A DNA stretch of 64,000 nucleotides from Novosphingobium sp. BW1 (GTDB lineage: Bacteria > Pseudomonadota > Alphaproteobacteria > Sphingomonadales > Sphingomonadaceae). Below are positions 26,568 through 35,757 of this stretch, piece by piece. Within the stretch, counting starts at the first letter, position 1. Each line of letters starts with the position of its first letter. The notes beneath the pieces were generated by a model. It made no database searches and was not told the origin of the DNA. It worked only from the letters and a program-made list of their open reading frames with translations. The stretch lies in assembly GCF_008107685.1 (NCBI RefSeq), contig NZ_VIRF01000058.1, forward strand, positions 248,001-312,000. The letters are read 5' to 3'. Made by a program: the position numbers and the translations under genes.

Positions 26568-27962
26568 ATGAGCGAGACCTTCGAATTCATCGTTCCCGTG
26601 CTTGTGGTGGGCGGCGGCGCCTGCGGCTGCATTGCAGCTCTTGCCGCTACGAAAGCCGGGGCCGAGGTCCTGCTGATCGAGCAGGACGAGCGCCCGATGG
26701 GCTCCACCGGCATGTCGCAGGGCCTTATTTGCGCGGCGGGCACAAAGGCCCAATCCGCGCACGGAATCGAGGACAGTGCGCACACCTATTTCGATGACAT
26801 CATGGCCAAGACCAAGGGCCAGACCGACCCGATCCTGGCTCGCGCTATCGCCGATCATGCAGGGCCTACCGTCGACTGGATGGTCGAGGAACTCGACATG
26901 CCCTGGAAGCTCGATACCGGCTTCAGGCCCGCCTATGGAAACAGCACCTACCGCGTCCACGGCTGGCGCGGGCACGGCGGGCAGGACATGGTGGACCTGC
27001 TTCACCGCCGCCTCGACGACAACGGCGTCGATGTCATGACGGAAGCAAAGCTGGTGGACGTTCATGCCGATGCAGATGGCCGCATTACCGGCGTCACCAT
27101 TGCGCGTCGAGACGGCTCGCACGAATCGGTCGGCTGCGACACCCTGATCCTTGCCTGCGGCGGCTTTGCGGCGAACCATGCGATGGTCGCGACAAACATG
27201 CCCGAGATGGCCGAGGCCCGGAACAACGGCCATGAGGGCAGCCAGGGCACCGGCATTACGGTCGGGGTCAAGGTTGGTGCCGCACTTGGGGACATGGCCT
27301 CCTACCAGGGGTATGCGATGCTGACCGAACCGCAGGGCATGCCGGTCCCGCCAGGCGTGCCTATTGCCGGCGGTATCCTCGTCAACATCGAGGGCAAGCG
27401 CTTCACCAACGAGACCGACGATATTGCAGGCATGGTGCACCCCGTGCTGCACCAACCGGGCGACTATGTCTGGGTGATCTACGACGACCGCATCGAGAAG
27501 GACGTCGACTACATCCCTGAGATCATCGAGCTCAACAGGCTCAACGCCCCGCGCTTTGCCGACAGCGAAGAGGAACTCGCACAGGTGCTCGGCCTTCCCG
27601 TGCAGGCCCTTGCCGCTACACTGGCCGACGCGCGCGCTGCCCAAGGCGCAGGCGAGGCCGACAGCTTCGGCCGCGTGTGGAACGGCGACCTCCCCCCTGC
27701 CCCGCGCTTCCGTGCGCTGAAGGTAGTGGGCGCGATCTTCCACACTCAGGGGGGGCTCCAAATCGATGGCGATGCGCAGGTGCTGCGCCCCGATGGCACC
27801 AAGCTGCCCAACCTATTTGCCGGGGGCGGCGCGGCGCGGTCCGTTTCCGGTCCGGCGCACTGGGGCTACCTCCCTGCCATGGGGCTGGCGACAGCGGTGA
27901 CCTTCGGGCGCCTGGCCGGAGAGGCCGCCGCCAAGCTCGTGCTTAGCCGCGAACCGGCCTGA
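26568..27962 (+). CDS. FAD-dependent dehydrogenase (fumarate reductase/KstD-like)
   Basis: ATG at 26568 gives 464 residues; an upstream frame would overlap the previous gene. N-terminal FAD motif VVGGGACGCIAALAA and a C-terminal GGAARSVSG...GLATAVTFGRLAGEAAAK segment place it in the FAD_binding_2 group with succinate dehydrogenase flavoprotein and ketosteroid dehydrogenase, catalysing alpha,beta-dehydrogenation or reduction of a C=C bond. Electron acceptor unknown; a membrane partner such as 20765 or 35049 is conceivable. Confidence 0.83.
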   Translation: MSETFEFIVPVLVVGGGACGCIAALAATKAGAEVLLIEQDERPMGSTGMSQGLICAAGTKAQSAHGIEDSAHTYFDDIMAKTKGQTDPILARAIADHAGPTVDWMVEELDMPWKLDTGFRPAYGNSTYRVHGWRGHGGQDMVDLLHRRLDDNGVDVMTEAKLVDVHADADGRITGVTIARRDGSHESVGCDTLILACGGFAANHAMVATNMPEMAEARNNGHEGSQGTGITVGVKVGAALGDMASYQGYAMLTEPQGMPVPPGVPIAGGILVNIEGKRFTNETDDIAGMVHPVLHQPGDYVWVIYDDRIEKDVDYIPEIIELNRLNAPRFADSEEELAQVLGLPVQALAATLADARAAQGAGEADSFGRVWNGDLPPAPRFRALKVVGAIFHTQGGLQIDGDAQVLRPDGTKLPNLFAGGGAARSVSGPAHWGYLPAMGLATAVTFGRLAGEAAAKLVLSREPA

Positions 27963-28042
27963 CCCGCCTCGCCTTCACCTTGCTTCTTTCGTAATCCCCA
28001 GCCGCATGCCTTCCGCGCGGCCTCACTCACGGGAAACACACC

Positions 28043-29680
28043 ATGTCCAATATTGCCGCTCCGGCCGCTCCTGCCTCCATCGCACCGTGTCCGAGTGACC
28101 TTCGTGCCAAGTTCGAAGGCATCGTCGGCACCGCCCACGTGACATCCGAAGAAGCACGCCTTCGCCTCTTCAGCGAGGACGTCTGGATTGCCTCCAATCA
28201 CGTCGCCATGCTGATCGTGGCCCCCGCTACGACCGAGGAATTGGCTGCCGTTGTCGCCGCCGCCAACGAGGCCGGTGTCGCCCTTGCCCCGCGCGGTGCA
28301 GGCATGAGCTACACCGAAGCCTATATACCGGCGACCAACGACACGATCACCATCGACACCACGCGCATGAACAAGGTGCTGGATATCAGCCCCGAGGACA
28401 TGACCGTGACCGTCCAGGCCGGATGCTCATGGCGTGAGCTAAACGAGGCACTCAAGGCAAAGGGCCTGCGCACGCCTTTCTGGGGGCCGATGTCGGGGAT
28501 CTACTCCACCATCGGGGGCGGTCTCTCGATGCTCAACGCCATGTTCGGTGCAGGGCACTATGGGACGACCAGCGAGAGTGTGATCGCGCTCACCATAGTG
28601 CTGGCCGATGGCCGGGTCCTGCGTACCGGCGCGCGCGGCCCGGATGGTGACACCCCATTCTACCGCCACTTCGGCCCTGACATTGCGGGCCTGTTCTGTG
28701 GCGATTCCGGCACGCTGGGGCTCAAGACCGAGATCACGCTGCGCCTCATCCGCCAGCCCGCCTTCGAGCAGTCGGCCTCGTTCTCCTTCAAAAGCGGCCC
28801 GGCCATGCTCGAGGCGCTGGGCGAAATGGCCCGCGAGGGCGTCGCTGCGGAAAGCTGTGGCTTTGATCCCGGCCTCACCAAGGTGCGCATGAAGCGCATG
28901 TCGATGGCCAGCGACGTGAAGACGCTGGGCAAGGTCATCTCGAAGGAGAAGTCACTGGGCAAGGGCCTGCTCGCTGCAGCCAAGATTGCCATCGGCGGCC
29001 GCAACTTCGTCCCTGAGGAAGAGTTCCCCCTTCACATCACCGCGGAAGGGCGCTGCAAGGAGGCGGTTGCCCACGACATTGCGCGGGCCCGCGAGATTGC
29101 TGCGCAGTTCGACGGCGTGGAAATCGAGAACTCGATTGCCAAGATCATTCGCGCCATGCCCTTTCCTGCGCCCAACTCGATCCTGGGCCCCGAGGGTGAA
29201 AGCTGGATTCCGGTTCACGGCCAGTTCTCGCTCTCGACGGCACCCAAGGCCTTTGCCGAGATCCGCGCCTACTTCGACGAGATGCAAGAAATCTTCGATA
29301 AGCACGGCATCTTCAACGGCTTCCTGACCTCGTCAATGTCGACCAACGCGATCATCATCGAGCCGGTCTTATTCTGGCCCGAAGGCTACCGCCCGATCCA
29401 CGAATCGATGGTCGAGCCTGACCACATGAAGCGCCTGAAGCAGCTCGGCGCCAACCCCGAAGCCACGGCCATCGTCACCGCCGCGCGCGAGAAGGTGAAG
29501 GAAATCGCGCGCAAGTATGGCGCGGGCCACTTCCAGATCGGTCGTTCCTATGCATATCGCGATCGGATGGATGAAGCCTTCCTCGACGTCCTCGACGCGG
29601 TGAAAAACACAGTCGATCCCAAGGGATTGTTCAATCCGGGCGGACTGGGCTTCCCGCAGGGCAAGATTGCAGAACAATGA
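28043..29680 (+). CDS. VAO-type FAD-binding oxidoreductase, copy 1
   Basis: The 545 residues have the FAD_binding_4 (PCMH) domain, with PRGAGMSYTEAY and GCSWRELNEALKAKGLRTPFWGP, and a C-terminal glycolate-oxidase/VAO-like cap ending VDPKGLFNPGGLGFP. Family members oxidise hydroxy acids or phenolic alcohols. It is clearly paralogous to the gene entering the right edge of the window at 63021. It overlaps the following MDR gene by 4 nt. Confidence 0.87.
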   Translation: MSNIAAPAAPASIAPCPSDLRAKFEGIVGTAHVTSEEARLRLFSEDVWIASNHVAMLIVAPATTEELAAVVAAANEAGVALAPRGAGMSYTEAYIPATNDTITIDTTRMNKVLDISPEDMTVTVQAGCSWRELNEALKAKGLRTPFWGPMSGIYSTIGGGLSMLNAMFGAGHYGTTSESVIALTIVLADGRVLRTGARGPDGDTPFYRHFGPDIAGLFCGDSGTLGLKTEITLRLIRQPAFEQSASFSFKSGPAMLEALGEMAREGVAAESCGFDPGLTKVRMKRMSMASDVKTLGKVISKEKSLGKGLLAAAKIAIGGRNFVPEEEFPLHITAEGRCKEAVAHDIARAREIAAQFDGVEIENSIAKIIRAMPFPAPNSILGPEGESWIPVHGQFSLSTAPKAFAEIRAYFDEMQEIFDKHGIFNGFLTSSMSTNAIIIEPVLFWPEGYRPIHESMVEPDHMKRLKQLGANPEATAIVTAAREKVKEIARKYGAGHFQIGRSYAYRDRMDEAFLDVLDAVKNTVDPKGLFNPGGLGFPQGKIAEQ

Positions 29681-30702
29681 GCGAAACGGCGAAGACTTAC
29701 CGCGCGATCCGTCTGACACAGATCGCGCCATCCTTCCGCGAAGCCTGCGAGATCGTCCAGCTGCCAAGCCGCGAACCCGGCCCCGGAGAGATCCGCGTAC
29801 GCAACCGGTTCTGCGGCATCAACGGCATCTTCGACACCCAGATCGCGCGTGATGCGGTCGATTACGTCAAGATTGCCCTGCCCACCTTCACCGGGGTCGA
29901 GGCTATTGGCACGGTCGAGGCCGTAGGCGAAGGCGTCACCGATTTCGCGGTGGGCGAAGCCGCTGTCTCGGTGCGTTTCACCGGCGGATACCGCGAGGAG
30001 AACACCGCGCCCGCGAGTGGCTTCGTCAAGGCTCCCGCCGTCACGCGCGAATACTTGGCGCTCGCCTCCACGGGCGTGTCGGCCATGGTCGCGCTCGAAC
30101 GCATAGGCGAACTGAAGGACGGCGAGACAGTCGCGATATCGGCCGCCGCGGGAGGACTGGGACACTTCCTGGTCCAGCTCGCCGCCCTGCGCGGGTGTCA
30201 TGTGGTGGGCGTGGCCGGTGGCCCTGAGAAGTGTGCTTTCGTAAAGTCGCTCGGCGCCGCTCGTGTTGTCGACTACAAGGCCGAGGATGTGGGCGAAGTG
30301 CTCAGCCGCGAATACCACAACGCGCTGGATGTTGCGGTCGACACCGTCAGCGGGCCGATCCACGACGCCTTCCTGGCAAACCTCGCCAACCACGGACGGC
30401 TCGTAGTTGGCGGCGCCGCCTCAGATCTCGAGGGCAAGCCCGAGATTGTCACCGCCCCACGCATCGCCAATTCGATCTACTACAAGAGCGCCTCGGTGCG
30501 CGGCTTCATGAACGGCCTGCTCACCCAGTATTGGGAGGAGGCACGCGAACGGCTTTTCGGTCTCTATCAGGACGGCAAGCTCAAGGTGCACCTCGACAGC
30601 GCCGCCTATCACGGAATCGAAGGCATCTACGACGGCGTAGAGCGTCTCCTGTCTGCTCGCTCATCGGGCAAGGTGGTCGTCGACTTGCACGAAGCGTCCT
30701 AA
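29677..30702 (+). CDS. Quinone-oxidoreductase-like MDR dehydrogenase
   Basis: The 341-residue zinc-free medium-chain reductase has GroES-like N-terminal FCGINGIFDTQIA and nucleotide fold SAAAGGLGHFLVQLAAL. It probably reduces or oxidises an enone-type intermediate with NADPH. Position directly after an FAD oxidase in one operon suggests successive redox steps. Confidence 0.85.
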   Translation: MSETAKTYRAIRLTQIAPSFREACEIVQLPSREPGPGEIRVRNRFCGINGIFDTQIARDAVDYVKIALPTFTGVEAIGTVEAVGEGVTDFAVGEAAVSVRFTGGYREENTAPASGFVKAPAVTREYLALASTGVSAMVALERIGELKDGETVAISAAAGGLGHFLVQLAALRGCHVVGVAGGPEKCAFVKSLGAARVVDYKAEDVGEVLSREYHNALDVAVDTVSGPIHDAFLANLANHGRLVVGGAASDLEGKPEIVTAPRIANSIYYKSASVRGFMNGLLTQYWEEARERLFGLYQDGKLKVHLDSAAYHGIEGIYDGVERLLSARSSGKVVVDLHEAS

Positions 30703-30784
30703 ACCGGTCTAGGCAGGTCTTTGAGGCAAGCCCATGACGCTTGCCCTTCGACCATTTGCGAACGGGCTGACGAAAAAAACAACG

Positions 30785-32173
30785 ATGACATCCACGGGAC
30801 CAAAGACACTTTTCGAAAAGATCTGGGAAACACACCGGATCGATACCGGCACATCGGGCGCCGGACTTGTCGCCATCGACCGCGTGTTCCTGCACGAGCG
30901 CACCGGCGCTGCCGCGCTGAAGTCAATGGCTGCGGCGGGCCGTCCAGTCCGTGATCCGGCCCGTGTCTTTGCGGTCATGGACCACATCGTCGACACCCGC
31001 ATCGGGCGCGGTGACGGCACGTTGATGGAAGGTGGCTCGGCCTTCATCACAGAGACCCGCGCCGCCGCAAAAGCTGCCGGGATCACGCTCTTTGACGTCA
31101 ACGATCCGGATCAGGGCATTACCCATGTCATTTCTCCCGAACTGGGCATCGTGCTTCCCGGTGTCACCCTCGTCGCACCCGACAGCCATACGTGCACGCA
31201 GGGCGCGTTGGGCGCGCTCGCCTGGGGCATCGGTTCGAGCGAGGCCGAGCATGCCATGGCGACCGGTACCCTGCGCATCGAAAAGCCCAAGACGATGCGC
31301 GTCACCTTCAATGGCCAGCTTGCGCTGGGCGTGACCGCCAAGGACATGGTCCTTGCCCTGATCGCTACCCACGGCGCGGGTGGCGGCGCGGGCCATGCGG
31401 TCGAGTTCGCTGGCGAGGCCGTGGAAGCCCTCGACATTGAAGCGCGCATGACCTTGTGCAACATGGCCACCGAATTCTCGGCCATGGCCGGGTTCATCGC
31501 ACCTGACGCCAAGACCTTCGCGTACCTCGCCGGACGCCGCTATGCGCCCGCGAACTTTGATGATCCTTACTGGCAGACGCTCAAGACTGACGACGGTGCG
31601 ACCTTCGACACCGAGATCGTGATCGACGCGGCCTCGCTGGCACCGATGGTGAGCTGGGGCACCAGCCCGCAGCATTCGATGCCCATCGACGGCGCAGTGC
31701 CGCAGGGCCCTGAGCGCGCGCACACGTACATAGACCTGGCGCCCGGCGCCGCGATGCTAGGCACGCCCATCGACGTCGCCTTTGTCGGCTCGTGCACCAA
31801 CGCCCGCCTTTCCGACCTTCGCCGTGCTGCGGCCCTGGTCAAGGGCCGCAAGGTCGCCGATACGATCAAGAAGGCGATGGTCGTGCCGGGAAGCTCCGCG
31901 GTCAAGCGCGCCGCCGAAGCCGAGGGGCTGGACACGATCTTCACCGAGGCCGGCTTTGAATGGCGCGCGAGCGGGTGCTCGCTGTGCTTCTTTGCAGGTG
32001 GTGAACGCTTCCCCGAAGGAAGCCGCACAGTCAGTTCGACCAACCGCAACTTCGAAGGCCGCCAAGGGCCGGGCATCCGCACCCATATCGCGAGCCCCGA
32101 AACCGTGATCGCGAGCGCCGTCGCCGGTGTCATCGCCGACCCGCGTGAGCTGGCCAAGGAGAGCGCGCAGTGA
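30785..32173 (+). CDS. Aconitase-family hydratase large subunit (LeuC-like)
   Basis: ATG at 30785 gives 462 residues. The 4Fe-4S ligands are visible as VGSCTNARLSDLRR and SGCSLCFFAGG, and APDSHTCTQGALGALAWGIG is the typical N-terminal motif. The family hydrates or isomerises substituted maleates and malates (isopropylmalate, citraconate, dimethylmaleate). The HMG-lyase and CoA-transferase neighbours, and absence of leuB and leuA, argue for a catabolic hydratase rather than leucine synthesis. It needs the small subunit encoded next. Confidence 0.9.
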   Translation: MTSTGPKTLFEKIWETHRIDTGTSGAGLVAIDRVFLHERTGAAALKSMAAAGRPVRDPARVFAVMDHIVDTRIGRGDGTLMEGGSAFITETRAAAKAAGITLFDVNDPDQGITHVISPELGIVLPGVTLVAPDSHTCTQGALGALAWGIGSSEAEHAMATGTLRIEKPKTMRVTFNGQLALGVTAKDMVLALIATHGAGGGAGHAVEFAGEAVEALDIEARMTLCNMATEFSAMAGFIAPDAKTFAYLAGRRYAPANFDDPYWQTLKTDDGATFDTEIVIDAASLAPMVSWGTSPQHSMPIDGAVPQGPERAHTYIDLAPGAAMLGTPIDVAFVGSCTNARLSDLRRAAALVKGRKVADTIKKAMVVPGSSAVKRAAEAEGLDTIFTEAGFEWRASGCSLCFFAGGERFPEGSRTVSSTNRNFEGRQGPGIRTHIASPETVIASAVAGVIADPRELAKESAQ

Positions 32174-32775
32174 CCCCCTTCACCACCCTAACCTCCGTCG
32201 CCGTGCCGATCCTGCGCGACAACGTCGATACCGACGCGATCATCCCGAGCCGCGAGATGAAGAGCACCGGGCGCACCGGTCTTGCCGAGGGCCTGTTCGC
32301 GCCCTGGCGCTACGGCGATGTTGCCGCGCGCACCCCGGACCCGACTTTCGAGCTCAACATGCCCGAGGCCAAGGGCGGCCAGATAATCCTGGGCGGCGCC
32401 AACTTCGGCTGTGGTTCGAGCCGCGAACACGCGGTCTGGGCGCTCGTCGAGTACGGCATCCGCTGCGTCATCGCCGAGAGCTTCGCGCCGATCTTCCGCG
32501 CCAACTGCATCCGCAACGGGGTCCTTCCGATCACCCTGCCCCGTGCCGACGTCGACGCGCTGGCCTGGCAGGAGATCACTGTTGACCTGCCCGCGCAGAC
32601 GGTGACGGCCGGGGAAACCACGCACAATTTCACGATCGAGGACGAGCCACGCACGATGCTGCTCGAAGGCCTCGACGTGATCGACCTCACATTGAAGGCC
32701 CTGCCCGCCATCGAGGCATGGACTGACGCCGACCGCACGGCGCGTCCCTGGGTCTACCTGGAGAAGACCGCATGA
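32170..32775 (+). CDS. Aconitase-family hydratase small subunit (LeuD-like)
   Basis: A GTG start overlaps the large-subunit stop by 4 nt. The 201-residue swivel domain has VDTDAIIPSREMKSTG and NFGCGSSREHAVWALVEYGI, and the substrate-binding arginines of LeuD are expected in that loop. It forms the heterodimer with the 30785 product. Confidence 0.92.
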   Translation: MTPFTTLTSVAVPILRDNVDTDAIIPSREMKSTGRTGLAEGLFAPWRYGDVAARTPDPTFELNMPEAKGGQIILGGANFGCGSSREHAVWALVEYGIRCVIAESFAPIFRANCIRNGVLPITLPRADVDALAWQEITVDLPAQTVTAGETTHNFTIEDEPRTMLLEGLDVIDLTLKALPAIEAWTDADRTARPWVYLEKTA

Positions 32776-33692
32776 CCGAAATCCTTATTTCCGAAGTGGG
32801 CCCTCGCGACGGGCTGCAGTCGATCAAGCAGGTGATGCCGCTCGAAGCCAAGAAGGCCTGGATCGCGGCCGAGTCCGCCGCCGGCGTCAAGGAGATCGAG
32901 GTCGGCAGTTTCGTACCGCCCAAGCTTCTCCCGCAGATGGCCGACACGCCCGAACTGGTGGAATTTGCCAAGGGCATCGAAGGCCTCAACGTGGTGGCTC
33001 TCGTACCCAACGCGCGCGGCGCGGAAAACGCGGCGAGGGCGGGCGTGCACGGCATGTCGATCCCCTTCTCGCTGAGCGAGACGCACTCGATCCGCAACGT
33101 CAAGAAGGACCACCCCGCGATGCTCGCCGAGATCGCGAAGGCGGCCGAGATCGCCAAGGATGCGGGCATCCACTTCGCGGTAGGGCTCTCGACTGCGTTC
33201 GGCTGCACCATCGAGGGTGCGGTTCCCGAAGACACCGTGGTGCGCCTTGCCGTCGCCGCGGCCGAAGCGGGCGGCCAGGAATTCAGCCTGTCCGACACCA
33301 CTGGCTATGCCGACCCCGCGCAGGTCAAGCGGCTCGTACGCAAGGTGAAGGCCGCCGTGGGCGATGACATGCTCACCACCCTGCACCTTCACAACACGCG
33401 CGGCCTGGGTCTTGCCAACGCGCTGGCGGGCCTCGAGGAAGGGATTACCACCATCGATTCCTCGCTCGGCGGACTTGGCGGCTGCCCCTATGCGCCCGGC
33501 GCTTCGGGCAACCTTGTCACCGAGGATCTCGTTCTCATGCTCAATTCCATGGGCTATGACACCGGCATCGATCTGGAAAAACTGCTCGAAGTGCGGTCGA
33601 TCCTGACAGAAGCCCTTCCGGACGAGCCGCTTTATGGCTTCACGCCCGATGCAGGTCCGATGCTGGACTACAAGGAAAGGATTGCGCGATGA
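32772..33692 (+). CDS. HMG-CoA lyase-like acyl-CoA lyase
   Basis: A DRE-TIM barrel of 306 residues with SEVGPRDGLQS (catalytic Arg/Asp), metal-binding HLHNTRG and the catalytic cysteine in GGLGGCPYAPGASGN. Members cleave HMG-CoA to acetyl-CoA and acetoacetate. Between LeuCD-like and CaiB-like genes it more likely cleaves a citramalyl- or alkylmalyl-type CoA ester to pyruvate plus an acyl-CoA. That substrate is an inference; the fold and motifs are clear. Confidence 0.88.
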   Translation: MTEILISEVGPRDGLQSIKQVMPLEAKKAWIAAESAAGVKEIEVGSFVPPKLLPQMADTPELVEFAKGIEGLNVVALVPNARGAENAARAGVHGMSIPFSLSETHSIRNVKKDHPAMLAEIAKAAEIAKDAGIHFAVGLSTAFGCTIEGAVPEDTVVRLAVAAAEAGGQEFSLSDTTGYADPAQVKRLVRKVKAAVGDDMLTTLHLHNTRGLGLANALAGLEEGITTIDSSLGGLGGCPYAPGASGNLVTEDLVLMLNSMGYDTGIDLEKLLEVRSILTEALPDEPLYGFTPDAGPMLDYKERIAR

Positions 33693-34882
33693 GCGCTGAA
33701 CAGGGCGGCGCACCGACGCCGCTGGCCGGAATCACGGTCATCGAATTCACCCACATGGTCATGGGCCCCACGGTCGGCCACATTCTCGCCGGGCTTGGCG
33801 CGGACGTCGTGCGCATCGAGCCGATCGGCGGCGACCGCACCCGCAAGCTGCTGGGCTCGGGCTCGGGCTACTTCCCGATGTACAACCGCGGCAAGAAGTC
33901 GATCTGCCTCGACCTTAAGAGCGCGGAAGGCATCGCAGTCGCCAAGGACCTGTGCGCCAAGGCCGATGTCCTCGTCGAGAACTTCCGCCCAGGCGCACTT
34001 GATCGCCTTGGCCTCTCCTACGAAACCCTGGCCGAGACCAATCCGGGCATCATCTACTGCTCGGAAAAAGGCTTCCTGCCCGGCCCCTACGAAGAGCGCA
34101 CCGCGCTTGACGAAGTGGCGCAGATGATGGGCGGCCTTGCCTACATGACCGGCCCTCCGGGACGCCCTCTGCGGGCCGGTTCCAGTGTCGTTGACGTGAC
34201 GGGCGGCATGTTCGGCGTGATCGGAATCCTCGCCGCGCTCGAAGAACGCCACCGCACCGGCAAGGGCCAGAAGGTCGTCGCCAGCCTTTTCGAGACCACG
34301 ATCTACCTTGTGGGCCAGCACATGGCGCAGTTCGCAGTCACCGGAAAGGCCGCTAACCCGATGCCTGCGCGCATCTCGGCCTGGGCGATCTACGACGTCT
34401 TCGAGACCAGGGACGAGCCCGTCTTCATCGGCGTGGTCAGCGATGTCCTGTGGGAGAAGTTCTGCAAGATATTCCAGCTCGACGAGTTGTGGGCCGATGA
34501 GAGCATCCGCACCAACAACGAGCGCGTCAAGGCGCGTGACCGTATCCTGCCGCAGGTGCGCGAGATGTTCCTGGGCATGACCCGCGACGAAGTCGTCGGC
34601 ATGCTTGAGGGCACAGGCCTGCCCTTCGCCCCGATCGGCAAGCCCGAGGATATGTTCGACGATCCCCAGCTTGCCGAAGGTGGCCTTGAGGACGTGACGC
34701 TCGACACCGGCGAGCAGACGCGCCTGCCCACCATCCCGCTGCAGATGGGCGGCAAGCGTCCGGGCGCTCCGGTTACGCTTCCCGGCGCGGGCCAGGACAG
34801 CCGCTCGGTGCTCGAGAGCCTGGGCTACTCGGCCGACAAGATCGACGCTCTCACCGCCAAGGGCGCGGTTGGCGCGGCCTGA
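33689..34882 (+). CDS. CaiB/BaiF family (class III) CoA-transferase
   Basis: The 397-residue protein starts PLAGITVIEFTHMVMGP and continues AGLGADVVRIEPIGGDRTR, with YFPMYNRGKKSICLDLKS and a catalytic Asp expected in the YEERTALDEVAQMMGG region. It transfers CoA from a donor such as succinyl-CoA to the hydroxy acid made by the LeuCD-like enzyme. It is the last gene before a strong terminator. Confidence 0.9.
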   Translation: MSAEQGGAPTPLAGITVIEFTHMVMGPTVGHILAGLGADVVRIEPIGGDRTRKLLGSGSGYFPMYNRGKKSICLDLKSAEGIAVAKDLCAKADVLVENFRPGALDRLGLSYETLAETNPGIIYCSEKGFLPGPYEERTALDEVAQMMGGLAYMTGPPGRPLRAGSSVVDVTGGMFGVIGILAALEERHRTGKGQKVVASLFETTIYLVGQHMAQFAVTGKAANPMPARISAWAIYDVFETRDEPVFIGVVSDVLWEKFCKIFQLDELWADESIRTNNERVKARDRILPQVREMFLGMTRDEVVGMLEGTGLPFAPIGKPEDMFDDPQLAEGGLEDVTLDTGEQTRLPTIPLQMGGKRPGAPVTLPGAGQDSRSVLESLGYSADKIDALTAKGAVGAA

Positions 34883-34910
34883 TCCGTTCCGATAGACCAC
34901 AGATAGAGAT

Positions 34911-34943
34911 AGCCCCGGAAGTTCGCGCTTCCGGGGCTTTTTT
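34911..34943 (+). terminator. Intrinsic terminator of the 24972-34882 operon
   Basis: AGCCCCGGAAG, a 6-base loop and CTTCCGGGGCT form an 11-bp perfect stem followed by TTTTTT. Confidence 0.92.
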
Positions 34944-34978
34944 CTCTGGCCTTCTGGATGCCTCATGGCGGCGGTATG

Positions 34979-35008
34979 AAAAAAAGGGCGATCCCTCTGG
35001 GACCGCCC
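34979..35008 (-). terminator. Intrinsic terminator of the minus-strand 35049 unit
   Basis: On the minus strand GGGCGGTCCC, AGA and GGGATCGCCC form a 10-bp stem with one G-T pair, followed by seven T. It backs onto the plus-strand terminator. Confidence 0.88.
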
Positions 35009-35048
35009 TTTCCTCCTGCGATTTCCTTTATCGAAACATAGGCTTTCC

Positions 35049-35726
35049 TCAGAACGGCTTGACCGTACCCAGGAAGCAGATGCCGGAAATCGTTATCCAG
35101 TAAACGTAAGCCATCATCCGGCCATACATGAATTCGCGCTCAAGAGCGGCTTCCTCGGCCGGGTTGGGACCTTCGGCGAGGCGACGGAAGCGCACCGTCC
35201 ACAGGCGCATGATCCAACGCAAACCAAGACCGATGCACAAAGTAAAGCCATAGAGCGTCAGCTTCGTCGCGTACCAGCGCATGCCCTCACCGGCCTCAAG
35301 CGGACCATGGCCCAACAGCGAGGAGATACCAACCACGAAGATGAGCGGGATCAGCACCCAGCGGATCTTCTCGTCGATCTTGGTGAGCTTCACGCCGACA
35401 TCGGTTTCACGCTTGATGAAGGCGCTCCAGCACAGGCCGAGCCAGAGAGCGATGAAGATCCACATCGCGGTGAGATACCCACCGCCAAACGGATGGAGCC
35501 CATAGATGTACCCCATGTGCAGACCCAGCGGGAGCAGCGAGATGATACCGGTGCGCGCCAGAATGTCGATGCGGTAGGCCGTCTCCATGTGGCGGCGGCG
35601 CTCGTCCATCGACAGCTTGCGGTTGCACACGTTGTAGCTCGTCTGGAAAACACCCCATTCGCCGCCCAGCCAGTAGACCATTGCAATGATGTGCACCCAG
35701 CGCAGTACCAATACTTCTTCTATCAC
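35049..35726 (-). CDS. Integral membrane protein, paralogue of 20765
   Basis: A GTG start at 35726 follows an AAGGGGAAA site. The 225 residues have about five membrane helices. The N terminus reads LRWVHIIAMVYWLGGEWGVF and is followed by YRIDILARTGIISLLPLG; the H-x5-YWLGG and ID-x3-RT patterns repeat those of the 20765 protein. The conserved His could be a haem or metal ligand, but no family function is known to me. It is transcribed with the small helical protein upstream of it. Confidence 0.77.
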   Translation of the reverse strand: MIEEVLVLRWVHIIAMVYWLGGEWGVFQTSYNVCNRKLSMDERRRHMETAYRIDILARTGIISLLPLGLHMGYIYGLHPFGGGYLTAMWIFIALWLGLCWSAFIKRETDVGVKLTKIDEKIRWVLIPLIFVVGISSLLGHGPLEAGEGMRWYATKLTLYGFTLCIGLGLRWIMRLWTVRFRRLAEGPNPAEEAALEREFMYGRMMAYVYWITISGICFLGTVKPF

Positions 35727-35757
35727 GACTTTCCCCTTGTCTAAGGGGGAGCCGCCC

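Noticed and set aside
30785..32775. Leucine biosynthesis leuCD
   Set aside because: The neighbours are an HMG-CoA-lyase-like gene and a CoA-transferase, with no leuA or leuB; a catabolic hydratase fits better.
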